Shown in pieces: positions 1-7,316 of a DNA stretch of 64,000 bases. The stretch spans positions 2,910,484 through 2,974,483 of the forward strand of contig JAOSJU010000001.1 of NCBI GenBank assembly GCA_027493945.1. Direction: 5' to 3'. Origin of the DNA: Burkholderiaceae bacterium. GTDB lineage: Bacteria; Pseudomonadota; Gammaproteobacteria; Burkholderiales; Burkholderiaceae_E. The translations under genes were made by a program, and so were the position numbers. The notes beneath the pieces were generated by a model that saw only the letters and a list, made by a program, of their open reading frames with translations, did no database searches and was not told where the DNA came from. Every line of letters begins with the position of its first letter. Within the stretch, counting starts at the first letter, position 1.

Positions 1-807
1 CGATGTCGTCGCCGACGGCGGACGCATCGAGCCCATTGGCGCCGAGGAACTCGCGCGCGTCCTCGGCCGCGTAGATCCGGGTCGGCTCGATGTCGATGTC
101 GACGAAGCCGGCTCGCGCGAGCTTGTCGCGATACTCGTCTTCGTCGAGGGCACCGGCGACGCAACCGACCCAGGCCAGCACGCTGCGCCGGATCTCCGGG
201 CGAATCTCGCCGCGGGTGACCACGTCGGAAACCGCGAAGTGGCCCCCGGGCCGGAGCACCCTGAACGCCTCGCGCAACACCGGCCCTTGTCTGCCGAGAG
301 GTTGATCACGCAGTTCGAGATGATCACGTCGACCGACGCATCGGGCAGCGGAATGTGCTCGATCTCGCCCTTCAGGAACTCGACGTTGGCCGCGCCGGCC
401 TTGCGCCTGTTCTCGTTCGCGAGCGCGAGCATCTCGTCGGTCATGTCGAGCCCGTACGCCTTCCCGGTCGGACCGACGCGCCTGGCCGACAGCAGCACGT
501 CGATGCCGCCGCCGGAGCCGAGATCGAGAACCGTCTCGCCGGCCTTCAGCTCGGCGAGCGCGGTCGGGTTGCCGCAGCCGAGCGACGCGAGCACCGCGGC
601 TTCGGGCAGCTGCCCGGTCTGCACGGAGTCGTAGAGGTCACGGGTGATCGGATCGGTGCCGGCCAGCGCGCCGGTCGAACAACACGATGTCGCGGGAGCC
701 GGAGCCGCTCCTCCGCAACAGGACGTCGCCGCGCCGGTCTGGACGACCCGGCGAGCCGCCTCGCCGTACTTCTGCATGATCACGTGCTTGATGTCTGCTT
801 CGCTCAT
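1..807 (-). CDS. arsM: Arsenite S-adenosylmethionine methyltransferase (partial, frame break)
   Basis: SAM-dependent methylation of arsenite, a cytosolic arsenic detoxification step. The start is the ATG at 807 ([18 protein letters not shown]). CC-containing clusters near the N-terminus (TSCCGG, TSCCST), the SAM motif [14 protein letters not shown] and the family block [13 protein letters not shown] are visible. After that block the frame breaks near position 285: [13 protein letters not shown] and the rest of the C-terminal domain continue one frame over, so one base is missing. The gene leaves the window on the left before its stop. It lies directly downstream of an arsR on the same strand, the usual ars arrangement. 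It is either a consensus error or a recently inactivated gene; a second break in arsR allows both readings. Confidence 0.85.
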   Translation of the reverse strand, partial: MSEADIKHVIMQKYGEAARRVVQTGAATSCCGGAAPAPATSCCSTGALAGTDPITRDLYDSVQTGQLPEAAVLASLGCGNPTALAELKAGETVLDLGSGGGIDVLLSARRVGPTGKAYGLDMTDEMLALANENRRKAGAANVEFLKGEIEHIPLPDASVDVIISNCVINLSADKGRCCARRSGCSGPGATSRFPTWSPAARFARRSGAACWPGSVASPVPSTKTSIATSSREPASSTSTSSRPGSTRPRTRASSSAPMGSMRPPSATTS

Positions 808-850
808 GGAATGCCTCGGTTTCGTTCGGGAACGGGGAGATGCGGCGCCG

Positions 851-1173
851 TCAGCAGGCACAGGCCGAGCCCGCACGCGCCGGGCGCGGCTCGCCCCGGC
901 AGCAGTTCTCGGTCAGGTAGGCGAGGAGCTCGCCCATGCGCTCGAATTCGGCGCGGTAGACCGGTGGCGGCCAACGCGCTCCTGGGTGACGAGGCCCGCG
1001 TTCGTCAACTCCTTCAGATGGAAGGACAGCGTCGCCGCGGGCACCTGGAGTCCGTCCGCCATCGTGCCGGGCGTCAGGCCCGCCTTGCCGGCCACCACGA
1101 GCGCCCGGAAGGCGCGAAGCCGATGGGGTTGGGCCAGGGCGGCCAGGGCCTTGACGACGGTGCTTTCTTCCAT
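851..1173 (-). CDS. arsR: ArsR-family metalloregulator (frame break)
   Basis: Small winged-helix repressor expected to control the ars genes and to be released by arsenite. The N-terminal part from the ATG at 1173 reads [20 protein letters not shown] and includes the recognition-helix region [19 protein letters not shown]. The frame then breaks near 968. The C-terminal part in the next frame ([21 protein letters not shown]) carries the paired cysteines typical of this subgroup. A single missing base restores one 107-residue protein of normal length. It is immediately upstream of arsM, so the pair probably forms one operon. No strong Shine-Dalgarno is seen before the start. Confidence 0.8.
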
Positions 1174-1241
1174 TGTTCGATAATTCCAGAATTAACAAAA
1201 ACTCTAGCGCACCGGATAGGCAAACGCAAGCGGAGTGTGCA

Positions 1242-1322
1242 ATGAGGCGGCTATCCGCGCAGTACCCGCGCTACGGCTATCGCAGGATCCGGATCTTCCT
1301 TCGCCGGGAAGGCTGCCGATGA
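1242..1322 (+). mobile_element. IS3-family transposase (orfB) fragment
   Basis: A 26-codon stretch reads MRRLSAQYPRYGYRRIRIFL..., the block before the catalytic domain of IS3-family (IS407-like) OrfB transposases. It ends at a TGA at 1320; a few more family-like residues follow in another frame. No terminal repeats or remaining catalytic residues are present, so this is a scrap. Its right side lies next to the truncated end of the first doc-associated block, suggesting it marks a rearrangement joint. Confidence 0.6.
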
Positions 1323-1364
1323 GCGTGAGCCGCTGCGCCAACGGCCAACAGATCAAGTGCCTGT

Positions 1365-1464
1365 CATCGCAGTCCGAGTCCGTGCGTTGGGGGTCTTCTC
1401 GTTGATTGGATCAGACCGCGGCGACCGCGAATGCCCGCAGCCACGGATCGAGGTGGGCGACGTC
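1365..1464. repeat. Diverged direct repeat, copy A (copy B at 3355-3454)
   Basis: This block matches 3355-3454 in the same orientation at roughly three quarters identity by eye. In both, the minus strand encodes the end of a Doc-type toxin (HLDPWLR.F) followed by the start of a small protein with KTPNA.TR. The homology indicates two related toxin modules from the same gene family, both now damaged. Confidence 0.6.
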
Positions 1465-1669
1465 AAAACGGATGGTTGATCGCCAGACTCTCCATCAGCG
1501 CCGCTGCCTCGGCCACGATGTCCTCGTAGTATCCGGTCTGCGGCCTGAACAACGCCGCTTCCAGCGCGCCGGGTCACGCACGCCCAAGGCACCGCCGCAG
1601 CGCTGCACCAGCGCGGTGTGCATTCCGAGCACATCGTGACCGAGCCCGCGGCGCGACGAGGGCGATGAC
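1411..1669 (-). pseudogene. Doc/Fic-type toxin relic with internal deletion
   Basis: The minus strand encodes HDVLGMHTALVQRCGGALGVRDP, then after a small frame break ALEAALFRPQTGYYEDIVAEAA and ESLAINHPF. This is the N-terminal half of a death-on-curing toxin. Directly after HPF the sequence jumps to DVAHLDPWLRAFAVAAV and a stop at 1411. About 40 codons are missing, including the rest of the HPFxDGNKR active-site loop, so it cannot be an active Fic-fold enzyme. The start is not defined; the frame break lies near 1573. Its neighbour in the related block at 3.4 kb retains only the part that is missing here. Confidence 0.7.
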
Positions 1670-1684
1670 CGGTTCGGAAACGAA

Positions 1685-2320
1685 TCACTCGCCGACCGGC
1701 GACAGCGTCCATGTCATCCTGTACAACGGGGATTCCGGATCGTGCCTGACACTGCTGTTCCCGCGCGCCGTGGGGAAGCGCTTGCCGGTTTCGAGCGTGC
1801 CCATCGCTCCGTCCTCGCCGATCACGCTCTCCGGCCTGGGCAAGGTCTGAAACACCAGCGGCACCTGCGTGATCGCCGTGTTGTTGCAGCTGGCGATGCC
1901 GATCGTCACCGGCGGCTGCCTGGCTGCGGAGATCAGCGAGCCGACGAGGATCTGCCCACCCGGTGCGGGCACGTCGAGCTTGAGGAAGCTTTGCTGCCGA
2001 TCGACGGGAACAAGCGCCGTGCGCGGAACGATCGCGCACCACTGGTCGGCCGCCGAGGACATCGATTGACTGACGACCGACTTCGGCGCGGGAACGTACC
2101 GGGCACCCGACATCGACGGGTCGGGAGCTTCGGCGCGGACGAAAACGATGTCGAACTCGAGGTGGACCGTCCGCGCCGCCCTGCCCGGGTAGGCAATGGT
2201 CCCCGCAGCGACGAGCCTCACGCGCTGTGGCCAGGACGAAGAGGCGCTGGAGGACATCGACTCCGCAGCAGCTGGCGCCGCAGCCGCTGTCAAGGCCGTG
2301 GAGCCGGCAGCAAACCCCAC
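1685..2320 (-). CDS. Hypothetical, possibly exported protein
   Basis: A 211-residue reading frame from a GTG at 2320. The first ~30 residues (GFAAGSTALTAAAAPAAAE), and in-frame hydrophobic codons further upstream (NAIAFGVV), look like a signal peptide, so the true start may lie a little upstream. The rest is not recognised; a segment reads QQSFLKLDVPAPGGQILVGS. It sits between parE and the doc relic on the same strand. No ribosome-binding site decides the start. The antisense frame is also open, so coding status is uncertain. Confidence 0.35.
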   Translation of the reverse strand: MGFAAGSTALTAAAAPAAAESMSSSASSSWPQRVRLVAAGTIAYPGRAARTVHLEFDIVFVRAEAPDPSMSGARYVPAPKSVVSQSMSSAADQWCAIVPRTALVPVDRQQSFLKLDVPAPGGQILVGSLISAARQPPVTIGIASCNNTAITQVPLVFQTLPRPESVIGEDGAMGTLETGKRFPTARGNSSVRHDPESPLYRMTWTLSPVGE

Positions 2321-2389
2321 GACACCGAACGCGATCGCGTTCGCCGCCGCTCGAAACGAGCACGCAGATATACCCTGGCGATCCGACCG

Positions 2390-2719
2390 TCACACGGTGT
2401 CGGGCTCCTGCATCCACGCCGGGATATCCCGCTGGCCGTGCACCACACGCCAGACGTCGATGTAGTCCGAGTGCTCGACGTAGAACACGATGTGCGGGTA
2501 GCGCGTCAGCGGCCATGCGCGCAGGCCCGGCAGGTTGAGCTCATGGGCGTAGCGTGGAGAACCTGTGGCCGGGTGGCGACCGATGTGCCCGTAGGCCTTC
2601 TCCAGCGCATCGATGAAGCCGAACGCGACAGCGTCGCCCGCCTCACTCAGGTAGTAGGCGACAGCCTCGTCCACATCCCGGTTGGCCTGCTCACGCGGGA
2701 TGACTGGCTTGACCTTCAC
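2390..2719 (-). CDS. parE: ParE/RelE-superfamily toxin
   Basis: A 109-residue toxin of a type II toxin-antitoxin pair. The family pattern is visible: A..DVDEAVAYYL near residues 13-25, HIGRHPATGSPR at about 46-57 and a C-terminal YPHIVFYVEHSDYIDVWRV strand pair followed by H.QRDIP. ParE members poison gyrase, but RelE-like members cleave mRNA, and the sequence alone does not separate the two. The start ATG at 2719 overlaps the end of the upstream antitoxin gene by four bases, so the two are translationally coupled. Length is normal and no damage is seen. Confidence 0.85.
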   Translation of the reverse strand: MKVKPVIPREQANRDVDEAVAYYLSEAGDAVAFGFIDALEKAYGHIGRHPATGSPRYAHELNLPGLRAWPLTRYPHIVFYVEHSDYIDVWRVVHGQRDIPAWMQEPDTV

Positions 2720-2967
2720 GCCTTGGCAGCAGGTTTGGCGGCCTTGCGCACCCGATCCCGCAAGCCATCGAAGTAGCTGGCATCGCCGGGTACCGCCGGG
2801 GCCGAGGCTGCTCCAGCCAGCAGCAGGTTGCGCAGATGCAGGCGGTCTTGATCCTTACGGATCAACTCGCGCACGTACTCGCTACTCGTACCGTAACCGC
2901 GCTGGCTGACCTGTTCGTCCACAAAGGACTTCAGGGCGTCAGGAAGTGAGATGTTCATCGTGCTCAT
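2716..2967 (-). CDS. parD: ParD-type ribbon-helix-helix antitoxin
   Basis: An 83-residue antitoxin from the ATG at 2967 (MSTMNISLPDALKSFVDEQV). The N-terminus is a ribbon-helix-helix DNA-binding motif, followed by GTSSEYVRELIRKDQDR typical of ParD and a C-terminal toxin-binding tail. The longer upstream frame has no family similarity, and the chosen start sits just downstream of an AT-rich operator-like repeat. It overlaps parE by four bases. It is expected to repress its own operon together with ParE. Confidence 0.85.
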   Translation of the reverse strand: MSTMNISLPDALKSFVDEQVSQRGYGTSSEYVRELIRKDQDRLHLRNLLLAGAASAPAVPGDASYFDGLRDRVRKAAKPAAKA

Positions 2968-2971
2968 GGCG

Positions 2972-3003
2972 TAAGCGTAAGTTTTTTGGCAAAATTTGGC
3001 AAG
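2972..3003 (-). promoter_or_regulatory. Probable parDE operator/promoter
   Basis: Just upstream of parD is an AT-rich stretch with two direct copies of TTTGGCAA (2985-2992 and 2995-3002), spaced ten bases start to start, one helical turn. Paired half-sites at this spacing are typical of ribbon-helix-helix antitoxin binding. Autorepression by ParD/ParDE is inferred. Confidence 0.45.
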
Positions 3004-3036
3004 TCCCGTATTCCACCATACCGAAGGAAGGCATCC

Positions 3037-3186
3037 ATGCACAACCGGAACAACTGCCTGCGTTACCGGGACCCGGCCGACCACATTCGCATCGATGACG
3101 CCATTGCCCTTTGGTGCGGTGTGGAGCCTGCACAACTCGCCAGTCTGAACTTCGAGACCCTGAAGTTGGTGATCGTCACTTCGTGA
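3037..3186 (+). pseudogene. Small mobile-element protein, 3' end replaced
   Basis: A 49-codon frame from the ATG at 3037, with a good AGGAAGG ribosome-binding site. It reads MHNRNNCLRYRDPADHIRID, then DDAIALWCGVEPAQLASLNF. The first ~40 residues look like a conserved accessory protein whose function I do not know. The last residues are antisense to the small gene on the other strand, and the two converge at about 3165, suggesting a recombination joint that replaced the 3' end of both. Confidence 0.45.
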
Positions 3187-3395
3187 CGGCAGCCCCCGCA
3201 CCAGACGTTAGCCAGCAGGCGCTTGCGGAGGTCGGCAGGGATTGACTCCCAGCGCTGGTGAGCCGGCCTGGAAAACGTTGGCAGCGACTCGACACCTGTC
3301 ATGGATTCCTCCAGTTCAGACATCCGGCTCCTCGCCATCTCTCGGGCCTTTGCCATTGCAGCTCGAGTCTGTGCGTTGGGTGTCTTCCTGTTCAT
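3063..3395 (-). pseudogene. Small doc-associated protein, chimeric C-terminus
   Basis: A 110-codon frame from the ATG at 3395 beginning MNRKTPNAQTRAAMAKAREMA, the same start as the truncated copy near 1400 (NEKTPNAR). Residues about 52-77 include RWESIPADLRKRLL and WCGGCRHEVTITNF, which looks like a conserved cysteine-containing strand. After that the frame is antisense to the plus-strand gene at 3037, so its original end is probably lost. It follows the doc relic on the same strand; an antitoxin or accessory role is only a guess. Confidence 0.4.
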
Positions 3396-3399
3396 CCGA

Positions 3400-3573
3400 T
3401 TACTGCGCGACGACTGAGAATTCGCGCAGCCATGGATCGAGGTGGGCAATGTCAAAGGTCCCTGCCTCGAACATCTGGATCATCTCGGCGTGGATCTGCA
3501 TCGGTGGTCGTTGCAGGCGCCAGCCATCGATGCGCAGGAACACGTCGGCAGCGGCGAAGGCGATGCGTTTGTT
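3400..3573 (-). pseudogene. Doc-type toxin relic, C-terminal half only
   Basis: The minus strand reads NKRIAFAAADVFLRIDGWRL, then QRPPMQIHAEMIQMF and HLDPWLREFSVVAQ with a stop at 3400. This is the C-terminal half of a death-on-curing toxin starting inside the DGNKR motif. Upstream of 3573 the sequence belongs to an unrelated plus-strand relic, so the N-terminal half is gone. It complements the relic at 1411-1669, which keeps the opposite half. Confidence 0.7.
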
Positions 3574-3928
3574 CAGATCACGCCGCTGGACGCGCCGCAG
3601 GCGTTCAAGGACGAGGCAGTGGCCGAGCGCCGGGAAACGGGCCACCGCCCAGTCCAGCGCGCTCGTGCGCGCCCTCGGGCTGGCACACCACTGCAAGAAC
3701 CTGCTCGACGACGGGCGGTTCGCCTCGATGACCGAGATCGCAGCGGTCGAGGGAATGGACCCCGGCCGGGCCAGCAGGATCGCCCGGTTGGCGCACCTCG
3801 CGCCCGACGTCGTCGATGCCCGCCTTGCCGACGACGGCGACCGGATTGCCCTGGAGCATCTGGTTCGCGGGGGTAGCCTGCCGCTTGACTGGCGGACCCA
3901 ACGGGAGAAGCTGGCGGCCAGACGCTGA
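3573..3928 (+). pseudogene. Relic of a recombinase-associated protein
   Basis: The plus strand encodes ITPLDAPQAFKDEAVAERRE and, after a frame change near 3655, LVRALGLAHHCKNLLDDGRF and EIAAVEGMDPGRASRIARLA, ending PLDWRTQREKLAARR. The second half aligns along its length with the intact protein at 7317-7769 (LLDDG, EIA..EG, RL..L.P, PLP.DW..QR). This is therefore a decayed relative of the small partner gene of serine-recombinase modules. Its 5' end is missing and joined to the doc relic. Confidence 0.6.
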
Positions 3929-4017
3929 TCGCCGGCGCGACCAATACCGCCGCCTTCGGAGGGTCCATTTCGGTCCTCCATCGGCCGTGGGCTCCTCTTG
4001 GGCAGGGTTTTTCTGAT

Positions 4018-4053
4018 TGACAACTGGTTTCCACTCTAGGAAACTGGTTGTCA
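4018..4053. promoter_or_regulatory. Inverted repeat operator upstream of the MarR gene
   Basis: A 15-base arm TGACAACTGGTTTCC is followed after six bases by GGAAACTGGTTGTCA, a near-perfect inverted repeat with two mismatched positions. It ends 21 bases before the MarR-family start codon. It is very likely the autoregulatory operator of that regulator; the location and symmetry are seen, binding is inferred. Confidence 0.65.
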
Positions 4054-4074
4054 TTAATCCGCCAAGCGCGAGCC

Positions 4075-4539
4075 ATGCGAACCCAAGCTTCTGATGCCCT
4101 GACCGAAGTCATCCTCGCCGTCTTTCGGACCAATGGTTTCCTGTTGAATGCGGGCGACGCCCTGGTCGCCCCTCTAGGGCTCACGAGCGCGCGTTGGCAG
4201 GTACTGGGCGCGGTCGCGATGTCCGACAAACCGCTGTCGGCGCCGCAGATTGCCGCCGTCATGGGCACCACCCGGCAAGGTTCGCAGAAGCAGATCAACC
4301 TGCTGGTCGAGGAAGGGCTGCTCGAAGCGCAGATCAACCCGACCCACAAACGCTCCCCTGTCTTCGCGCTGACCAAGCGAGGACGGAGCACCTACGCCGA
4401 TCTGGAACGCACCCGGGCGCGATGGGCCGGGCAACTTGCCAAGGGGCTCTCAATCGAGGACCTGGCTGCGACCAACCGCGTGCTGAACCTCGTCTGCGAA
4501 CGACTTGAATCCTCCTCCAACCCGAGCACTCGACCATGA
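4075..4539 (+). CDS. MarR-family transcriptional regulator
   Basis: A 154-residue winged-helix regulator. The ATG at 4075 (MRTQASDALTEVILAVFRTN) is preferred over an in-frame TTG at 4048 because the latter lies inside the operator-like repeat. The winged helix covers roughly residues 45-110 (LTSARWQVLGAVAMSDKPLS, then IAAVMGTTRQGSQKQINLL) and the wing contains HKRSPVFALTKRG. Its stop overlaps the ATG of the next membrane-protein gene by four bases, so regulator and membrane proteins form one operon, probably repressed by the product binding at 4018-4053. The ligand is unknown. Confidence 0.85.
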   Translation: MRTQASDALTEVILAVFRTNGFLLNAGDALVAPLGLTSARWQVLGAVAMSDKPLSAPQIAAVMGTTRQGSQKQINLLVEEGLLEAQINPTHKRSPVFALTKRGRSTYADLERTRARWAGQLAKGLSIEDLAATNRVLNLVCERLESSSNPSTRP

Positions 4540-4833
4540 AACCCCTTGTCCACGCCACGGCCGGTACGGTCGCCATGTTCTGCATCTCGAGCTTCTGGAC
4601 CTCGACCACGATCTCGGAACTGTTTCTGACCCACGACGCGGTGACCACCCGGCTTGCTGATCATGCTGCCGGCCGCCTTCTTTCTGTCTCGCAAGGCCGC
4701 GGCTGGCGAATTCGACACGGTGTTCTATATCGTGCAGGCTGTGGAGCTGCTCGTGGGTGCGGCGCAGCTTGTTCTGATGGGCCTCAATTTCCGCGATGGC
4801 CTGAAGCTGGCTGGCCGGCTGCGACCCGCCTGA
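4536..4833 (+). CDS. Small integral membrane protein (frame break)
   Basis: The N-terminus [20 protein letters not shown] and [14 protein letters not shown] is a first membrane helix typical of a small uncharacterised bacterial membrane family. The frame then changes near 4650 to [20 protein letters not shown], and then [19 protein letters not shown], ending at 4833. Compared with relatives some central codons may also be missing. It is translationally coupled to the MarR gene and followed by a DUF2269-like membrane gene. Function unknown. Confidence 0.5.
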
Positions 4834-4855
4834 TCCTGAGCAGGACGCCCGGGCC

Positions 4856-5261
4856 GTGACCGACAACCTGCTCAAGTTCGTCCACATCCCGGGCGCCATT
4901 CTGATGGGCGCGGGCTTGGTGGCTGTGTGGATGTCCGACCTGCGCTCGCGGCAGTTGCGGGAGTTGCGTCAGTTCGCCGAGGCCGTGCGCAACATCGCGG
5001 TGTTCTACGACGGGCTGGTCGTCCCCGGGGCGGTGCTGCTGCTCGCCTCCGGGACCTGGATGATCATGGAGTTCTACGGCGGATTCGCGTTCCTCGGCAT
5101 TCCCTGGCTTGCGAGCATGGTGGTCATGTTTCTCGCCGAATTCATCGAGGGCAACACTGTGACCCGTCTTTACTTCATGCGTCTGCGCCGCATGACCCGC
5201 CGCGCACTGGAGGAAGGGGCTTCACCCCGGAACTGGAACGCGAGCGCGGAAAGTTGGTGCG
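4856..5261 (+). pseudogene. DUF2269-like membrane protein, truncated
   Basis: From a GTG at 4856 the protein reads MTDNLLKFVHIPGAILMGAG with several membrane segments (LVVPGAVLLLASGTWMIMEF; LGIPWLASMVVMFLAEFIEG). Near 5222 the frame shifts: FTPELERERGKLV continues in another frame. At about 5262 the sequence changes to an unrelated mobile-element reading frame, so the last transmembrane part of the family is absent. The truncation coincides with the left border of the recombinase module, suggesting insertion or deletion there. Confidence 0.6.
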
Positions 5262-5453
5262 CTGGATTTGCCCGAGGGGCTGACCGGCTGGCTGCTGCCG
5301 ATGCAAGCCGAGGACACCGACGTGGCTTGCGGCGTCTGGCAGGGGCAGGTCTACATCCTCGGCATCAAAGACTCCCGCACGGGCAAGACGCAGACCCTGC
5401 TGGGCGAGCGTGACGATGGCGCGACAGCCACCACCCGCCAGAGCGCGGTTTGA
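5262..5453 (+). pseudogene. C-terminal fragment of a mobile-element protein
   Basis: An open frame encodes LDLPEGLTGWLLPMQAEDTD, then VYILGIKDSRTGKTQTLLGE and ends at 5453. It has no convincing start codon of its own and begins exactly where the DUF2269 gene is cut. It reads in the same direction as the following DUF2924-recombinase module and is probably the tail of an upstream gene of that module. Family not recognised. Confidence 0.4.
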
Positions 5454-5512
5454 CTTGGCTTCTGGTCGCCACAGCGCGTTCATGCACCTGTCTCAACTAC
5501 GGGAGTTTTACG

Positions 5513-5977
5513 ATGATGGACAAGCACCACACGGGCAGCGTGCGTGCGCAACTGGCGGTGCTGCCCTCCCTGCCAATGGCCGAGCTCTGGGCGCTGTGGG
5601 ATCAGCACTTTCCCCGGCGGCCCGGCCACCGCAACCGCCACTACGTGGAGTCGCGTCTGGCCTACCGCATCCAGGAGCAGGCCTGCGGCGCACTGCCCAC
5701 CAACATCCGCAAGATGCTGGTCGAAGCCGGGGCCAAACATTCCAAGATCAAGGCCAGCGTCGGGCGTAGTACGCAAACCCTCTTGATGCCCGGCACCACG
5801 TTGATCCGCGAATGGGATGAGCGCGAATACCGCGTCACCGTCACACCCGACGGCCTGTACGAACTCAACGGGCAGGTGTTCAAAAGCCTGTCAGCGGCAG
5901 CGCGCCACATCACCGGCACGCAGTGGAATGGGCCGAAGTTCTTTGGCCTGCGCGGTGGCAAGGAGGCGGGGCGATGA
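5513..5977 (+). CDS. DUF2924 family protein
   Basis: A 154-residue protein from the ATG at 5513, with GGGAG seven bases upstream; the longer frame start lacks a site. Visible features: MAELWALWDQHFPRRPGHRN, then ESRLAYRIQEQACGAL and a C-terminal domain LIREWDEREYRVTVTPDGLY and FKSLSAAARHITGTQWNGPKF, the signature arrangement of DUF2924. These proteins accompany phage- or element-borne serine recombinases; their role is unknown but a recombination-associated DNA-binding role is plausible. It overlaps the recombinase start by four bases (ATGA). Confidence 0.8.
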   Translation: MMDKHHTGSVRAQLAVLPSLPMAELWALWDQHFPRRPGHRNRHYVESRLAYRIQEQACGALPTNIRKMLVEAGAKHSKIKASVGRSTQTLLMPGTTLIREWDEREYRVTVTPDGLYELNGQVFKSLSAAARHITGTQWNGPKFFGLRGGKEAGR

Positions 5978-7242
5978 ATATGCCGCTGCTGCCGCCCAAA
6001 CGCTGCGCGGTGTACTGCCGCGTCTCCAGCGACGAGCGCTTGGATCAATCTTTCAATTCCATCGATGCCCAGAAGGAAGCCGGGCACGCCTTCATCAAGA
6101 GTCAGAGCCACGAGGGCTGGATCGCCGTGGCCGATGATTACGACGATGGCGGCTTCTCGGGCGGCAATATGGATCGGCCCGCCTTGCGCCGCCTGATGGC
6201 GGACATCCAGTTGGGCAAGGTGGACATCGTGGTGGTCTACAAGATCGACCGGCTGTCACGCTCGCTGGCGGATTTTGCGCGGATGGTCGATGTGTTCGAC
6301 CGGCATCGCGTGAGTTTTAGCGCCGTCACGCAGCAGATCAACTCGGCCACCTCGATGGGCCGGTTGATGCTCAACGTGCTGCTGTCCTTCGCGCAGTTCG
6401 AGCGCGAGGTCACGGGCGAGCGCATCCGCGACAAGATCGCCGCCAGCAAGGCCAAGGGAATGTGGATGGGTGGGCCGCTGCCGCTGGGCTACGACGTGCG
6501 TGACCGGCTGCTGGTGATCAACGAACGTGAGGCTGCTCTGGTGCGCCGCATCTTCGACGACTTCGTGACGATGCGCTCGGCCACGCTGATGGCCAAGGCC
6601 TATTGCGCGGAAGGCGTGGTCACCAAGGGCGGCAAGCCCTTCACCAAGCAGACTATCTACAAAATGCTGCACAACCGGATGTATCTGGGCGAGATCGTGC
6701 ACAAGGGCCAGCACTTCCCCGGCCAGCATCAGGCCATCGTCACGCAGGCGCAGTGGGATGCAGTGCACGCGCTGATTGCCACCGATGGCATCGAGCGGCG
6801 GCGCGAGACCAATGATCGCCAGAGTGAGCCAGTGCTGCTGCGGGGCCTGCTGTTCACGTCCGATGGCGAGAGGCTGGTGCCCAGTTACACCAAGAAGAAG
6901 GGCAAGACCTACCGCTACTACAGCCCCGTCAAACACCGGCGACTCGGTGCCTGGGCCAGCCAGCACGGGGCACTGCCAGCTGCACCGATTGAAGAACTGG
7001 TCACGCAGCAGATCGTGGCGGCGCTGTCGGCACCGCACATCGTGCAGGCGGTGTGGGATCGGATGCGGGAAACCCGGCCCGAGATGTCAGAACCCGAAGT
7101 GGTCTTGCCGATGCGCAATCTGGCGGGCCTGTGGCGGGAGTTGTTTCCGGCAGAGCAATGCCGACTGGCGCAGTTGCTGATCGAACGCGTTGTGATGGCC
7201 AGCGGTGGGCTGGAAATCATCTGGCGCGATCAGGGCTGGTAG
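5974..7242 (+). CDS. Large serine recombinase, premature stop near the end
   Basis: Site-specific DNA recombinase. Start ATG 5974 (MNMPLLPPKRCAVYCRVSSD) has the resolvase nucleophile motif YCRVSS. The catalytic domain continues with DDYDDGGFSGGNMDRPALRR and VYKIDRLSRSLADFARM. The recombinase domain includes GPLPLGYDVRDRLLVINERE and KQTIYKMLHNRMYLGEIVHK. An in-frame TAG at 7240 ends the protein at 422 residues, but the same frame stays open for 25 more codons (ELAAELAPGS...) to a TGA at 7318-7320. That TGA overlaps the next ATG in the same four-base manner as the other gene pair here. The TAG is therefore probably a nonsense change (CAG to TAG would suffice), or an error. Activity is uncertain. 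Confidence 0.85.
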   Translation: MNMPLLPPKRCAVYCRVSSDERLDQSFNSIDAQKEAGHAFIKSQSHEGWIAVADDYDDGGFSGGNMDRPALRRLMADIQLGKVDIVVVYKIDRLSRSLADFARMVDVFDRHRVSFSAVTQQINSATSMGRLMLNVLLSFAQFEREVTGERIRDKIAASKAKGMWMGGPLPLGYDVRDRLLVINEREAALVRRIFDDFVTMRSATLMAKAYCAEGVVTKGGKPFTKQTIYKMLHNRMYLGEIVHKGQHFPGQHQAIVTQAQWDAVHALIATDGIERRRETNDRQSEPVLLRGLLFTSDGERLVPSYTKKKGKTYRYYSPVKHRRLGAWASQHGALPAAPIEELVTQQIVAALSAPHIVQAVWDRMRETRPEMSEPEVVLPMRNLAGLWRELFPAEQCRLAQLLIERVVMASGGLEIIWRDQGW

Positions 7243-7316
7243 GAGCTGGCCGCAGAGCTTGCGCCCGGCAGCATCGGTGCAGAATTGCAGGAATGGGAGC
7301 AGCAGGAGGAAACGGT

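Noticed and set aside
355-1245. A 296-codon plus-strand frame across arsM and arsR
   Set aside because: It is antisense to both ars genes and shows no family pattern.
4048-4075. Upstream TTG start for the MarR regulator
   Set aside because: It lies inside the inverted-repeat operator; the ATG at 4075 gives a normal-length protein.
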